64,000 bases of DNA from an uncultured Anaerolineae bacterium (GCA_938034415.1 CALHLE010000019.1:1-64000), one strand, 5' to 3'. Counted from the first letter of the stretch, positions 42,686-52,924 are shown. Program-made: numbers and translations. The notes: generated from the letters alone by a model not told the origin.

Positions 42686-44389
42686 TTGGAACGCGCGAGT
42701 ACACTCCCCTGGCTAGGGCGCATCGCAGCGGTTAGCCGGCGACGGCCGGCCTTCGACGCCGGCGCGTTGGCCGCAGCGATCCCCGCCTTTTTGGTCCTGT
42801 TGCCGTTGATCGGCCTGGCGCTGACCTGGCTGCACCTAGACGGCGAAATTTGGGCGCATCTGTGGCGCACGCTGCTGCCGGAGATGCTGCTGAACACGAC
42901 GCTGCTGATGCTGGGCGTCGGCGCGACCACGCTGGCGCTGGGCACGGCGCTGGCCTGGCTGGTCACGACCTACACGTTTCCCGGCGTGAAGCTGATCGAG
43001 TGGCTGTTGGTCTTGCCTATTGCCATCCCCGGCTACATCCTGGGCTACGTCTCCATGTCGCTGTTCGACTACGCCGGCCCCATCCAAACGCAACTCCGCG
43101 CCTGGTTGGGGCCGGACTTTGAGCTGTTCGAGTTCCGCTCGTTGCCCGGCGCGATTTTCGTGCTCAGCCTGACGCTCTACCCCTATGTGTATCTGCTGGC
43201 GCGGGCGGCGTTCCGCGAGCAATCGGCGGCGCAGCGCGATGCTGCGCGCGCCGCCGGCCTGAGCGATCGCGCGGTCTTCTGGCGCGTGGCGTTGCCTTTG
43301 GCGCGACCGTCGCTGGCCGCAGGCGTGGCGCTGGCGCTGATGGAAACGCTGACCGATTTCGCCGTGGTGCGCTACTTCAACGTCGTCACGCTGAGCGAAG
43401 GCGTCGTGCGGCTATGGATCATCCAAATGGATCGCGACGCTGCGGTGCAACTGGCGTCGCTGCTCATGGTGATCGCGCTGGGCGTCGTGCTGGTGGAGCG
43501 CCGATTGCGCAGCCGCGCGCGCTATTACCAACTCGGCAGTCACGCGCGGCCGATCGCGCCCATTCGTCTGTCCGGCCCGCGCGCGGCCGCTGTGCTGGTC
43601 GGGCTGCTTGCGCTGTTGTTTGTGGCGTTCGGGCTGCCGGTCGCCCAACTTATGCAATGGGCTGTTGCCGAGATAGCGAGCGCCGAGCCAGGCACGCTCG
43701 ACGCGACGTTCGGCCAATACCTGCTCAACACGCTGGCCCTGTCGCTGGGCGCGGCGCTGCTCGTCGTCGCCGTGGCGCTGGGGATGGCCTATGCGCTGCG
43801 CCCACGAGGCGCGCAGGCCGAGGCCGACGCCGTCCCCCGCTTCCTTGCGCGCCTGGCTACGCTGGGCTACGCGATGCCAGGCGCCGTAGTCGCGCTGGGT
43901 GTGTTGCTGGCGCTGGCGCCGCTCAACGAGACTGTGCTGGGCTGGACCGGCGGCGCCGTGCTGCTGAGCGCCTCGGTGATCGGGCTGCTCTATGCCTACC
44001 TGGTGCGCTTCCTGGCCATCGGCTTCAGCAGCGTCGAAGCCAGCCTGGAGAAGGTGACGCCGAACATGGAGATGGCGGCGCGCAGCTTGGGCGCTGCGCC
44101 GGCGCGTGTGCTGGCGCGCGTTCATCTGCCCTTGATGCGCGCGGGCGTCTTGACCGCCCTGTTGCTCGTGTTCGTGGATACGCTCAAGGAGCTGCCGGTC
44201 ACCATGTTCCTGCGCCCGTTTGGCATGGAAACTTTGTCGGTGTGGACATATATGCTGGCCTCGGAGTCGGCCTGGCAAGCGGCGGCTGTGCCGGCGCTGA
44301 CCATCGTCCTGGCCAGCGTCGGGCCGGCGTTGCTGCTCATTCGTCTCTCGCGCTCCGGCGCGCAGAACAACTGGGAAACGCGCCTATGA
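42686..44389 (+). CDS. fbpB: Ferric iron ABC importer permease (fused two-domain)
   Basis: 567 residues with two binding-protein-dependent transport domains, about twelve helices. Two EAA loops are seen: RDAARAAGLSDRAVFWRVALPL and MEMAARSLGAAPARVLARVHLPL. Typical of FbpB/SfuB. TTG start at 42686 with GGAAG upstream. Its stop overlaps the ATPase start (ATGA), so translation is coupled. Confidence 0.92.
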   Translation: MERASTLPWLGRIAAVSRRRPAFDAGALAAAIPAFLVLLPLIGLALTWLHLDGEIWAHLWRTLLPEMLLNTTLLMLGVGATTLALGTALAWLVTTYTFPGVKLIEWLLVLPIAIPGYILGYVSMSLFDYAGPIQTQLRAWLGPDFELFEFRSLPGAIFVLSLTLYPYVYLLARAAFREQSAAQRDAARAAGLSDRAVFWRVALPLARPSLAAGVALALMETLTDFAVVRYFNVVTLSEGVVRLWIIQMDRDAAVQLASLLMVIALGVVLVERRLRSRARYYQLGSHARPIAPIRLSGPRAAAVLVGLLALLFVAFGLPVAQLMQWAVAEIASAEPGTLDATFGQYLLNTLALSLGAALLVVAVALGMAYALRPRGAQAEADAVPRFLARLATLGYAMPGAVVALGVLLALAPLNETVLGWTGGAVLLSASVIGLLYAYLVRFLAIGFSSVEASLEKVTPNMEMAARSLGAAPARVLARVHLPLMRAGVLTALLLVFVDTLKELPVTMFLRPFGMETLSVWTYMLASESAWQAAAVPALTIVLASVGPALLLIRLSRSGAQNNWETRL

Positions 44390-45477
44390 CGCCGGCCTTG
44401 CGCGTCTGCAACGTCTCAAAGCGCTTCGGGGCCAAAGACGCATATGCGGTTTACCGGGCATCACTCGAGGTCGAACTCGGTCAGATCGTAGTACTGCTTG
44501 GCCCCAGCGGCTGCGGCAAAACGACCCTGCTGCGCCTGATCAACGGGCTGGAGACGCCGGAGCCTGACCCAGGGGCATCCATCGCCATTGGCGACCAGAC
44601 GGTGTTCGGGCCGGGGGTGAACACGCCGCCGGAGAAGCGCGGCGTTGGGATGGTCTTTCAAGACTACGCGCTCTTCCCCCACATGACCGTAGTCGCCAAC
44701 GTCGCCTTCGGGTTGCGCGGCCTGGACAGGGCAGAAGCCTTGGCCCGAGCGATGGCAACGCTCGATCAAGTGCAGTTGAGCGGTCTGGCCCAGCGCTACC
44801 CCCACGAGCTTTCCGGCGGGCAACAGCAGCGCGTCGCGCTGGCGCGCGCGCTGGCGCCGCAGCCGCAATTGCTCTTGCTGGACGAGCCGTTCTCCAACCT
44901 CGACCATGCGCTGCGCGTCGCGCTGCGCGAGGAAGTGCGCGGCGTGCTGAAGCGCAGCGGCGTCGCAGCCTTGTTCGTCACACACGACCGCGAAGAGGCG
45001 CTCAGCATGGCCGACGCGCTGGCGGTCATGCAATACGGACGCATCGTGCAGACGGGGACGCCGCGCCAACTCTATGCGCATCCAGCATCGCCGTTCGTGG
45101 CGCGCTTCCTCGGCGAGGCGAACTTTTTGCCGGCGCAGGCATACGGCGACCACGCTGAATGTGTCCTGGGGCGCGTGGCGCTAGAATCGCCTGCGCGCGG
45201 CCGCGTGCAGTTGCTCATCCGCCCGGAAGCGCTGGATGTATCCGCTGACCCAGACGGACGGGGATGCGTGGAGCAGGTGCTCTATTTCGGTCATGACCAG
45301 TTGCTGTCGTTGTGTCTGGATGGCGGCGAGCGCTTGCTGGCCCGCACCGATGGCGCATTGGCGATGCCGATTGGGGCGCGCGTCAGCGTACGCCCTCGCG
45401 GGCCGGCGCGCGCGTTCGAGTGGCGAGGCGATAGAACGGATGGAGCGACAGAAACATCCGGCTCTAGCATGGCCTGA
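44386..45477 (+). CDS. fbpC: Ferric iron ABC importer ATPase
   Basis: 363 residues. Walker A GPSGCGKT at 39-46, Q-loop VFQDYALFPHMTV, signature LSGGQQQR, Walker B LLLLDEPFSNLD and H-loop FVTHDREE. A C-terminal TOBE-type regulatory domain (~270-345) follows. Energises iron uptake with FbpA/FbpB. The last ~15 residues are Gly/Ser/Thr-rich and probably disordered. The start overlaps the fbpB stop. Confidence 0.93.
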   Translation: MTPALRVCNVSKRFGAKDAYAVYRASLEVELGQIVVLLGPSGCGKTTLLRLINGLETPEPDPGASIAIGDQTVFGPGVNTPPEKRGVGMVFQDYALFPHMTVVANVAFGLRGLDRAEALARAMATLDQVQLSGLAQRYPHELSGGQQQRVALARALAPQPQLLLLDEPFSNLDHALRVALREEVRGVLKRSGVAALFVTHDREEALSMADALAVMQYGRIVQTGTPRQLYAHPASPFVARFLGEANFLPAQAYGDHAECVLGRVALESPARGRVQLLIRPEALDVSADPDGRGCVEQVLYFGHDQLLSLCLDGGERLLARTDGALAMPIGARVSVRPRGPARAFEWRGDRTDGATETSGSSMA

Positions 45478-45504
45478 CGATGTGACGCTTACCGGGGGGA
45501 GTAT

Positions 45505-45945
45505 ATGAATAAGCTGACTTATAGACATATCCTGCTAATCGGCGACGCGCTGGCTGTAACTGCTTTCGTCATTGTCGGCCAGTACTTTCACAATACGACT
45601 GCGATGGCCGACGCCGCGCTTCGCGCGGTTGGACAAATCGCGGCAATCGGCCTGCCGTTCGTCCTCCTAGCGTGGTCTTTGGGCGCATACCCTGCGCACC
45701 GCCCGACGACGTGGGTGGAAGCAGGACGCTTCCTGCTGCGCTCGATGCTGGCGCTTCTCTACGCTGCGCCGGCCGGCCTGCTCATCCGCGCCTGGTTGCT
45801 CGGCCAACCAACCGTGCTGCTCGCTTTTGCCGGCGTGGCGCTGCTGTTCAGCGCCCTGTTTGTGTTGGGATGGCGCGCCGCTGCCGCTGCGATTGACGTA
45901 GCCTTGCGCAGAAAGCAGCGATATTGGCAGGGGCAGGTCGCATAA
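45505..45945 (+). CDS. DUF3054 family membrane protein
   Basis: 146 residues, four predicted helices. Features of DUF3054: LLIGDALAVTAFVIVGQYFHN near the start, PFVLLAWSLGAY and a FLLRSMLALLYAAPAGLLIRAWLLG core. Function unknown. GGGGGGAG lies upstream of the ATG. Same strand as fbpC, 27 bases later. Confidence 0.8.
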   Translation: MNKLTYRHILLIGDALAVTAFVIVGQYFHNTTAMADAALRAVGQIAAIGLPFVLLAWSLGAYPAHRPTTWVEAGRFLLRSMLALLYAAPAGLLIRAWLLGQPTVLLAFAGVALLFSALFVLGWRAAAAAIDVALRRKQRYWQGQVA

Positions 45946-46011
45946 GCCGGATGGACGGCGCCGCAGGAGACTGCTGAGTGTGCCCGCAGCCGAGGGAGTA
46001 TCTTTAGCGCT

Positions 46012-46599
46012 ATGAATGACGCAACTCATGTCTTGTTGAGACTCATCCGAGAGCGACGCAGCTATGCGCTCAAGGAGCTTTCATCCGAGCCGGTTGACCT
46101 CGACGATGTGAAGTTGATGCTAGAGGCAGCGCGCTGGGCGCCGACGCACGGCATGACCGAGCCGTGGCGCTTTTGCGTGTTTGCCGGGGAGTCACGTGCG
46201 GCGCTCGGTGAACGGTTTGCCGAAGCCTATCGCCTGCTGACCCCGCCGGAGAAGTACGATCCAAAGGCGGAACAAGCCCAGCGCGAACGCCCGTTCGCCG
46301 CGCCGGTCTGGATCAGCCTAGGCATGCTGCGCACCGGCAACGACAAGATGCCGGAGTGGGAAGACCTGGCCTCGGTCGCGATCGCCGCGCAGCACATCCA
46401 CTTAATGGCGCACAGCATGGGTTATGCGTGCAAGTGGACGAGCGGCGAGATCGTGCGCCATGAGCGCGTGCTCGACCTGGTCGGGCTGAAGCCGCCGTCA
46501 AAGCTGCTCGGCTTCTTGTTCGTGGGCCGGCCGGCTAACGGCGTCGTCCCGCAGGCCGGCCGCTCGCCCATCGAAGACAAGGTGATTTGGCGCGTGTGA
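46012..46599 (+). CDS. Nitroreductase-family protein
   Basis: 195 residues, FMN-dependent nitroreductase fold (YdjA/BluB-like subgroup size). RRSYALKEL and ARWAPTHGMTEPWRF bind FMN phosphate, and PWVISLG-like VWISLGMLR plus GYACKWTSGEI are characteristic. Acts on NAD(P)H and a quinone or nitro compound; the physiological substrate is unknown. TATCTT lies seven bases before the ATG without a Shine-Dalgarno. Confidence 0.88.
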   Translation: MNDATHVLLRLIRERRSYALKELSSEPVDLDDVKLMLEAARWAPTHGMTEPWRFCVFAGESRAALGERFAEAYRLLTPPEKYDPKAEQAQRERPFAAPVWISLGMLRTGNDKMPEWEDLASVAIAAQHIHLMAHSMGYACKWTSGEIVRHERVLDLVGLKPPSKLLGFLFVGRPANGVVPQAGRSPIEDKVIWRV

Positions 46600-46680
46600 G
46601 CTTGCGCGTCCGCTTGTTGCAGCGCGAGAGGGCCAAAAGCCCATCACGCCCGGAGCCGGAGGGTGCGTGCCAAACTTGGC

Positions 46681-46686
46681 TACAAT
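46681..46686 (+). promoter_or_regulatory. -10 element TACAAT before glyQS
   Basis: GGCTACAATTCC ends nine bases before the ATG at 46696; near-identical to the GCTACAATCC before 1938. No Shine-Dalgarno is seen. Confidence 0.45.
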
Positions 46687-46695
46687 TCCGCCCGC

Positions 46696-49683
46696 ATGCA
46701 TACCTTCCAAGACCTCATCCTTGCGTTGCAGGCATTCTGGGCGTCCAAAGGCTGCTTGATCTGGCAGCCTTACAACCAGGTCGTCGGCGCAGGCACGATG
46801 AATCCGGCCACTTTCCTGCGCGTGCTCGGCCCCGAGCCGTGGAACGTGGCCTATGTGGAGCCATCGGTGCGGCCGGACGATGGCCGCTTTGGCCAGAACC
46901 CGAACCGCCTCTACACCCATACCCAGTTTCAAGTCATCCTGAAGCCGTCGCCGGAACGCTCGCAGGAGCTGTATCTCGAAAGCCTGCGCGCCATCGGCAT
47001 AGACCTGGCGCGCCACGACGTGCGTTTCGTCGAGGACAACTGGGCCCAGCCGGCCATCGGCGCGTGGGGCCTTGGCTGGGAAGTCTGGCTAGACGGCCTG
47101 GAGATCACGCAATACACCTACTTCCAGCAGGTCGGCGGCATCACGCTGGACCCAGTGTCCTTGGAGATCACCTATGGCCTGGAACGCATCGCCATGGCGC
47201 AGCAGGGCGCGCGCAACGTGTTCGACCTCAAATGGAGCGCTGATCGAACCTATGGCGATGTGAAGCTGACCGACGAACAGGAGCGCAGCGCGTATGCGTT
47301 TCAGCACGCCGATGTGGACGCGCTGCGCGGGCTGTTCGACATCTACGAGCGCGAGTGCAAGCGCGCGATCGCGCAAGGTCTGGTGTTGCCGGCGCACGAC
47401 TACGTGTTGCAATGTTCCAACACCTTCAACCTGCTCGACACGCGCGGCGCCATCGGCGTGACCGAGCGCCAGCGCTACCTCGGCCGCATGCGCGATCTGG
47501 CGCGCGAAATCGCGCTGGCCTATGTCGCGCAGCGCAAGCAACTTGGCTTCCCTTGGCTCTCGAAGGCCATAGGTCAGGAGGCTCCGGCTGAGCCTGCTCC
47601 GGTCGTCGTCCCGCCGACCCTCGCCGAACCCCAAACGTTGCTCGTCGAGCTGGGCACGGAAGAACTCCCCGCCGGCGACGTACCCTTGTGCCAGGAGCAG
47701 CTCGGCCGCTACGTCGTCGAGGCGCTGGACGCGGCGCGCGTCGCGCATGGTGAAGCCACGCTGATCGGCACGCCGCGCCGCACTGCCGTGTTGGTGAGGG
47801 ACGTTGCGCCCACGCAGCGCGACATTGACGAGATGGTCAAAGGCCCGCCGGCTAAGGCGGCCTTCGACAAGGACGGTAATCCCACCCAGGCCGCCATCGG
47901 CTTCGCCAGGCGCTTTAATGTGGACGCGCGCGAGTTGGTCGTGCAAGAGGATGCCGGCGGCGCGTATGTGTATGCGCGCAAACGCGAGGCCGGCCGACCC
48001 ACGCTCGAGGTGCTGGCGCACGCGTTGCCGCAGGCGCTCGGCAAGATTGCCTTCGAGAAGACCATGCGCTGGAACGCATCCAACGTCCCCTTCGCGCGCC
48101 CGATCAACTGGATCGTCGCCTTGCTGGGCAGTCAGGTCATCCCGTTCGCGTTTGCCGGCGTGCGAAGCGGCAACCTCAGCTTCGGCCCGCGCGGTGAAGG
48201 CTCGCCGCCGTTCACCGTAGAACACGCCGACCACTACCCAGCACTCCTCGCCCAGCACCACATCATCGGCGACCGCGCTGCGCGCAGGGCCGAGATCGCG
48301 CGCCAGGTCGCGGCTGCGGCGGACGGCGTCGGCGGGCGCATCGCCCCGGACGACGATCTACTCGACGAAGTGACCGATCTGGTCGAACAGCCAACGGCCG
48401 TGTGCTGCGCGTTCGATGAAGCCTTCCTAGCCTTGCCCTCGGCGGTGCTGACCGCCGTGATGCGCAAGAAGCAGCGCTATTTCACCGTGCTGCGCGCCGA
48501 CGGCGAAGCGCTGTTGCCCTACTTCGTCACCGTGCGCAACGGCAACGACGCGCACCTCGACGAAGTGCGCAAAGGCAACGAAGACGTGGTCAGCGCGCGC
48601 TTCGCCGACGCTGCCTACTTCTTCCACCAAGACATCAGCAAGCCGCTGGAGGCTTATTTGCCGCGCCTGGACACGATCACCTTTCAGGCCAAGCTCGGCT
48701 CGATGCTGGACAAGACAAGGCGCATCGAGGCGCTGGTCGAGCCGGTTGCGCGTCAGTTGGGCTTGGGAACTGAAGAGCTGGCGATTGCCCGCAAAGCTGC
48801 GCGGCTGTGCAAGGCTGACCTGGCGACCAGCATGGTGGTGGAGATCACCGCGCTGCAGGGCGTCATGGGGCGCGAATACCACCGGCGAACGAGCGACGAC
48901 CCGGACAAAGAAGCCGTAGCCGAGGCGATCTTCGAGCATTACCTGCCGCGCTTCGCCGGCGACGCTACGCCCAAGACGCCCGCCGGCCTGGTCGTCTCGC
49001 TGGCCGACAAGCTCGACAGCATCGCCGGCTTGTTCGCCGTCGGCCTGGCGCCCAAGGGCAGCGCCGACCCTTTCGCGTTACGCCGCGCCGCCATCGGCGT
49101 TGTGCAAAACTTGATCGCCAGCGACAGGCCCTTCTCGTTGCGCGCCGGCCTGGAATCTGCCATGGCGCAGCTCCCTGTCGCCGCGAGCGCCGAGGCATTA
49201 GAAGCTGCGCATCGCTTCATCCTCGACCGAGCACGTCAGCAATTCCTCGACGAAGGCTATCGCCGCGATGCCGTTGAAGCCGTTATCGCTGCGACCGGCG
49301 ACGATCCGGCGCGCGCTCGACGCTTCCTCGCCCAGTTGAGCGCGGCAGTGGCCGGCGCAGACTGGCCGGCGACGCTGGACGCCTACGCCCGCTGCGCCCG
49401 CATCGTCCGAGGCCAGACGTATGCGCCGAGCGCCATCGTCGAAGATCCCGAGCCGGCAGCGCAGGCCTTGGCGCAAGCGGTGGCCGGCGTAGGTGGGCCT
49501 GCCGATGCGCAATCCCTCGTGACGAATCTGCGCGCCCTCGTCCCGCACATCACGCGCTTCTTCGACGAGGTGTTGGTGATGGCCGAAGATCCACGCCTGC
49601 GCGCGTCGCGCCTGGCGTTGTTGCAGCGCATTGTGGCTCAGGCCGATGGCATCGCCGACCTCAGCAAACTCGAAGGCTTCTGA
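46696..49683 (+). CDS. glyQS: Glycyl-tRNA synthetase, alpha and beta subunits fused
   Basis: 995 residues. Residues 1 to ~290 are the alpha subunit (class II catalytic core: [52 protein letters not shown]). A Pro/Ala-rich linker ([18 protein letters not shown]) follows, and the beta subunit runs from about residue 314 ([14 protein letters not shown]) to the end, with a DALR-type anticodon domain. Most bacteria encode the two as separate genes; fused forms are known in a few lineages such as Chlamydia. No frameshift is seen in the linker. The 46696 ATG fits [11 protein letters not shown]. Confidence 0.94.
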   Translation: MHTFQDLILALQAFWASKGCLIWQPYNQVVGAGTMNPATFLRVLGPEPWNVAYVEPSVRPDDGRFGQNPNRLYTHTQFQVILKPSPERSQELYLESLRAIGIDLARHDVRFVEDNWAQPAIGAWGLGWEVWLDGLEITQYTYFQQVGGITLDPVSLEITYGLERIAMAQQGARNVFDLKWSADRTYGDVKLTDEQERSAYAFQHADVDALRGLFDIYERECKRAIAQGLVLPAHDYVLQCSNTFNLLDTRGAIGVTERQRYLGRMRDLAREIALAYVAQRKQLGFPWLSKAIGQEAPAEPAPVVVPPTLAEPQTLLVELGTEELPAGDVPLCQEQLGRYVVEALDAARVAHGEATLIGTPRRTAVLVRDVAPTQRDIDEMVKGPPAKAAFDKDGNPTQAAIGFARRFNVDARELVVQEDAGGAYVYARKREAGRPTLEVLAHALPQALGKIAFEKTMRWNASNVPFARPINWIVALLGSQVIPFAFAGVRSGNLSFGPRGEGSPPFTVEHADHYPALLAQHHIIGDRAARRAEIARQVAAAADGVGGRIAPDDDLLDEVTDLVEQPTAVCCAFDEAFLALPSAVLTAVMRKKQRYFTVLRADGEALLPYFVTVRNGNDAHLDEVRKGNEDVVSARFADAAYFFHQDISKPLEAYLPRLDTITFQAKLGSMLDKTRRIEALVEPVARQLGLGTEELAIARKAARLCKADLATSMVVEITALQGVMGREYHRRTSDDPDKEAVAEAIFEHYLPRFAGDATPKTPAGLVVSLADKLDSIAGLFAVGLAPKGSADPFALRRAAIGVVQNLIASDRPFSLRAGLESAMAQLPVAASAEALEAAHRFILDRARQQFLDEGYRRDAVEAVIAATGDDPARARRFLAQLSAAVAGADWPATLDAYARCARIVRGQTYAPSAIVEDPEPAAQALAQAVAGVGGPADAQSLVTNLRALVPHITRFFDEVLVMAEDPRLRASRLALLQRIVAQADGIADLSKLEGF

Positions 49684-49717
49684 CATTTCTCAACACCTAG
49701 CGACACCTTGATCCACC

Positions 49718-50257
49718 ATGACTGACCCTGCCCATGACTCCGAGCAAGAACGCCTGAACGCTTGGTTGAAGCGTCGTCACGAGCAGCAATTCCGCGAAAG
49801 CCTGCTGCAGGGCACGCAACTGCTCAGCCAGCGCAAACCGGTGGATGCCCTGCCTTTTTTGGAGCGCGCGCACAAGCTCAAACCAGACAATCCCGATGCG
49901 GCGCTCAACCTGGGCGGCGCCTACATCATGGCCGGCAGGCACAAACTGGCCGTGTCGGTGTTAGAGCAGGCGGTTGCGTATGCGCCCGACAACGCGCAAC
50001 TGTGGATCAACCTGGGCGCCGCTTACCTGGGCAACCCGATTACCGCCACCGACGAACGCCAGCAGCGCGCGCTGGCCGCCTTCAACCGCGCACTGGAGAT
50101 AGACCCGTTGGCGCGCAGCGTGGCTTATAACATCGGGTTAATTCATCGCGATCGGGGCGAGATCGAGCTGGCCGTTGCGGCCTTTCGCCGGGCCGTGCTG
50201 GCCGATCCTTACGACCGCGACGCCAGGCGCATGCTGGAGAAACTGAGCGCGCTCTAA
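49718..50257 (+). CDS. Tetratricopeptide-repeat protein
   Basis: 179 residues. A charged N-terminal helix (LNAWLKRRHEQQFRESLLQG) is followed by about four TPR units: PVDALPFLERAHKLKPDNP, ALNLGGAYIMAGRHKLAVSVL, AFNRALEIDPLARSVAYNIG and AVAAFRRAVLADPYDRDARR. A scaffold for protein contacts, partner unknown. Thirty-four bases after glyQS, so possibly co-transcribed. Confidence 0.85.
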   Translation: MTDPAHDSEQERLNAWLKRRHEQQFRESLLQGTQLLSQRKPVDALPFLERAHKLKPDNPDAALNLGGAYIMAGRHKLAVSVLEQAVAYAPDNAQLWINLGAAYLGNPITATDERQQRALAAFNRALEIDPLARSVAYNIGLIHRDRGEIELAVAAFRRAVLADPYDRDARRMLEKLSAL

Positions 50258-50263
50258 AGTCGC

Positions 50264-50773
50264 TCAGGATGAGGGCGCGTGATCGGTTTCAACGAAGTAT
50301 GCGGTCAGGCGCCCTACTTGATTGCTCCGGACGCCGCGCACCCGCGCGCCGTTCATCTCCGCCGAGGTCGTCACATTTGCCTGCATCCAGGGGCCCAGCG
50401 GCTGGGCCAACAGCGCGCCGATCATCGCGCCGAGGATGGCATTCGGCAGTTGCACATACCAAGGCGCGCGTTTGCCGCTGGCGAGGATGCCCAGCATCGC
50501 CAGCGCGCCGCTCAAGACGCCTGCCGTCACCACGTTTGTGCCACATCGGGGATGAACGGCCAGGTCGCGCTGGCCGGCTTTCATGCGCCGGATCGCCTCG
50601 TTCGCCGCGGCGTGGACTGCTACTTCGTTCGGCAGATCCCCATAAAGATAAAAGCCTTGCGAAGTCGCCCGGCCGCCCGCGCGCAAGTTGGGCTGTTGGG
50701 CTTCCAAAACGTGGAGCGTGGCGTGTTCCAAGGCGTGGTTGCGCCGGATGCGCTCGATGATCTCGCTCAGCAT
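50264..50773 (-). CDS. DUF6391-like membrane protein
   Basis: 169 residues. The RRNHALEHATLHVLEAQQPN start, a RMKAGQRDLAVHPRCGTNVV stretch and two hydrophobic segments (GALAMLGILASGKRAP, LPNAILGAMIGALLAQPLG) match what I recall of DUF6391; the exact family is uncertain. The H-x-x-E-H-A motif could bind a metal. Start has TATACT eight bases upstream and no Shine-Dalgarno. It converges with the TPR gene. Confidence 0.6.
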   Translation of the reverse strand: MLSEIIERIRRNHALEHATLHVLEAQQPNLRAGGRATSQGFYLYGDLPNEVAVHAAANEAIRRMKAGQRDLAVHPRCGTNVVTAGVLSGALAMLGILASGKRAPWYVQLPNAILGAMIGALLAQPLGPWMQANVTTSAEMNGARVRGVRSNQVGRLTAYFVETDHAPSS

Positions 50774-50781
50774 CTAAAATC

Positions 50782-50787
50782 AGTATA
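50782..50787 (-). promoter_or_regulatory. -10 element TATACT, leaderless
   Basis: Minus-strand TATACT ends eight bases before the ATG at 50773. On the plus strand the overlapping GTATAAC may serve the divergent SDR gene at 50839. Confidence 0.45.
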
Positions 50788-50838
50788 ACATTCTGCTTGG
50801 CTTCCGCGAAAGGTCAGGGGATGGAAAGAGGCACATGC

Positions 50839-51591
50839 ATGAGGTTAAAGGGAAAGGTTGCCCTGGTGACCGGCGCAGCGCATCGCGTCGGCAAAGTGAT
50901 CGCGCTGATGCTGGCCCAGGAGGGCGCTGATGTTGTTGTGCATTATGGCACCAGCGTAGATGCGGCGCGGGAGACGGCGCGCGAGATCGAGGCGCTCGGC
51001 CGGCGCGTGCTGTTGCAGCGGGCCGACATGGCCGATTGGAACCAGGCGGCCGAACTGGGCCGTCGCGCGTTAGAGCACTTCGGCAAGGTGGACATCTTGA
51101 TCAACAACGCGTCCAGCTTTGTGCCCAACGATTACTTCTCTACTACGGAAGCCGACTTCGACAAGGCTTTTGACGTCAATGTCAAGGGGCCGTTCGTGCT
51201 CAGCCAGGTGATCGCCCGGGCAATGATGGATGGCGAAGGCGAGGGGGTGCGCGGCAACATCATCAACATCGTAGACGAGGGCGCCTTCTTCCCCTGGCGC
51301 GAATACGTCGCCCATGGCATATCGAAGGCAGCACTGTTGGCGCTCACCCGCGCGCAGGCGCTTAACTTCGGCCCCAAAGTGCGCGTCAATGCCATCTGTC
51401 CCGGCCCGATCTTGAAGCCGCCCGACTATACCGAGGCACAATGGCAGGCGCTGCGCAAAACCAATCCGCTGCAGGCGCTCGGCACCGCCGAGCAGGTCGG
51501 CGAAATCGTCCTGTTCTTGCTCACCGGCCCGCAGTTCATCAACGGCGATTGCATCATGCTGGACGGCGGACGAATGTGGCAACACCAGTAG
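50839..51591 (+). CDS. Short-chain dehydrogenase/reductase, pteridine-reductase-like, His at the Tyr position
   Basis: 250 residues. NAD(P)-binding motif TGAAHRVGK at ~10-18, and NNASSF. The usual catalytic Ser is Asp in IINIVDEGAF, as in pteridine reductase (PTR1/FolM). The usual YxxxK has Lys163 but His159 in place of Tyr; Tyr156 is three residues earlier. Whether His159 or Tyr156 takes the role, or activity is lost, cannot be told here. A folate or pteridine reductase role is inferred from the Asp. AGAGG is upstream of the 50839 ATG; an in-frame ATG at 50821 and the 50797 codon are alternatives. Confidence 0.85.
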   Translation: MRLKGKVALVTGAAHRVGKVIALMLAQEGADVVVHYGTSVDAARETAREIEALGRRVLLQRADMADWNQAAELGRRALEHFGKVDILINNASSFVPNDYFSTTEADFDKAFDVNVKGPFVLSQVIARAMMDGEGEGVRGNIINIVDEGAFFPWREYVAHGISKAALLALTRAQALNFGPKVRVNAICPGPILKPPDYTEAQWQALRKTNPLQALGTAEQVGEIVLFLLTGPQFINGDCIMLDGGRMWQHQ

Positions 51592-51631
51592 CGTGCGAGC
51601 GCCGCGCGTTCGCGCATCCCTGAGAAGAGAC

Positions 51632-52924
51632 ATGGACCTGACCCAACTCACCAAGCTCGTTCAATTCATTGACGAGGAGCGGCGCAAAGATCGCGCCCTC
51701 ATCATCCAATTGCAAGAGCGGGTGGACGGCCTCCTGCGCGAGGCCGAAGCGCGCGCGCGCTATGCCCAGTCGCTCGAAGCCACGCTCAACGAGGTGAAAG
51801 TGCAACTCGCGCGCGCCATGGGCTGGACGTCTGCGACGGAACAGTTGCGCGAGGAGTTCAACCAGCTCATCGCGCGCATCGAGGATCAGCGCGCCAAGGC
51901 CGAGCGCGAGCTGGTGCGCACCCGGCAGATCGAGATCGAGTCCATCGTGCGCCAGCTCAATGAGCTGAAGAAAGAGGTCAAGCCCTATGCCGGCTATGCC
52001 GAGCAGCTTGAGGCGCGCAAGGCCGAGGAAGGCCGGCTGGCCGAGATGATCAGCCGCATACAGGTGCAAGTCATGGAGGTTGACCGGCGCTTCGATCAAT
52101 CAACGACACAGCTCTCCTTCCTTGAAGAACAGCGCCGCCAGGATGTCAAGCGCCTGGCCGCCCTCGAACAAGAAATTCCTGAGATCAAGAAGAAGATCGA
52201 ACAATTCCCGCCGCGTTTGCTCTTGCTGGACGAAGCGATCCGCCGCAAGCAAACCGAGATCGAGGAAGCGGCTAAATTGCTCGAAGCGCAGAACCAGCTC
52301 ATCGAGGCCCAGCGCGTGGCCGACATCCGCCGCGAACGCCAGTTCGCAGAATACGCCGAGCTAATTGAGCGGATGAAGGTGCGCGCTGAAGAAGTTGCCC
52401 AACAGGTGACCGGCTTCATCCAGTTGCGCGAGGAGGTGAAGCGCGAACTCGCTGCGCTGCCGGACTTCCAGGAGCGCCTCGAAGTGCGCATCAATGAGCT
52501 ATTCGAGATCCAACGCGACGCCGAGGAGCGGGCTAAGCGCGCCGCGGACGCCTTCCGCGAGCAAGTCGAGAAGGAGTGGCGCGCGTTCGCCGTCACTCAA
52601 GACGAGAAGTGGTTCGAACGCGACCGGCGCATCAGCGAGCTCGAACCGCGCATCGCAGAGGTGGAAGAGGAGCTATCGAAGCTGCAGCCGCAGATCACTC
52701 CGCTCTACGACATCCTCGAAGCGTTCTCGCAGGCCTACGCTAATGCCGGCCGCGAGTGGTTGGCTGAGGCCAACCGGCTGCTGGATCAAGCTAGGATCAA
52801 CGTGCCCAGCGAGATCAAGCCCTCGCGCCGCCAGCGCAAGAAGCGCCAGGCCCAGGCCGAAGCCCAAGCTGCGCCCCCCCAGCAACTGGACGACGTGGAT
52901 ATGGCGGCGGATCTCGTCGAGTGA
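51632..52924 (+). CDS. Coiled-coil protein of unknown function
   Basis: 430 residues, almost entirely charged heptad-type helix (EERRKDRALIIQLQERVDGLL, KAERELVRTRQIEIESIVRQLNEL), with a basic and Ala-rich tail (RRQRKKRQAQAEAQ) and an acidic last segment. No signal or membrane helix, so cytosolic. Resembles SMC-/DivIVA-like filament proteins in composition only. GAGAAGAG precedes the ATG; the earlier GTG at 51593 overlaps the SDR end. SelB begins 50 bases after its stop, so the two may be co-transcribed. Confidence 0.75.
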   Translation: MDLTQLTKLVQFIDEERRKDRALIIQLQERVDGLLREAEARARYAQSLEATLNEVKVQLARAMGWTSATEQLREEFNQLIARIEDQRAKAERELVRTRQIEIESIVRQLNELKKEVKPYAGYAEQLEARKAEEGRLAEMISRIQVQVMEVDRRFDQSTTQLSFLEEQRRQDVKRLAALEQEIPEIKKKIEQFPPRLLLLDEAIRRKQTEIEEAAKLLEAQNQLIEAQRVADIRRERQFAEYAELIERMKVRAEEVAQQVTGFIQLREEVKRELAALPDFQERLEVRINELFEIQRDAEERAKRAADAFREQVEKEWRAFAVTQDEKWFERDRRISELEPRIAEVEEELSKLQPQITPLYDILEAFSQAYANAGREWLAEANRLLDQARINVPSEIKPSRRQRKKRQAQAEAQAAPPQQLDDVDMAADLVE

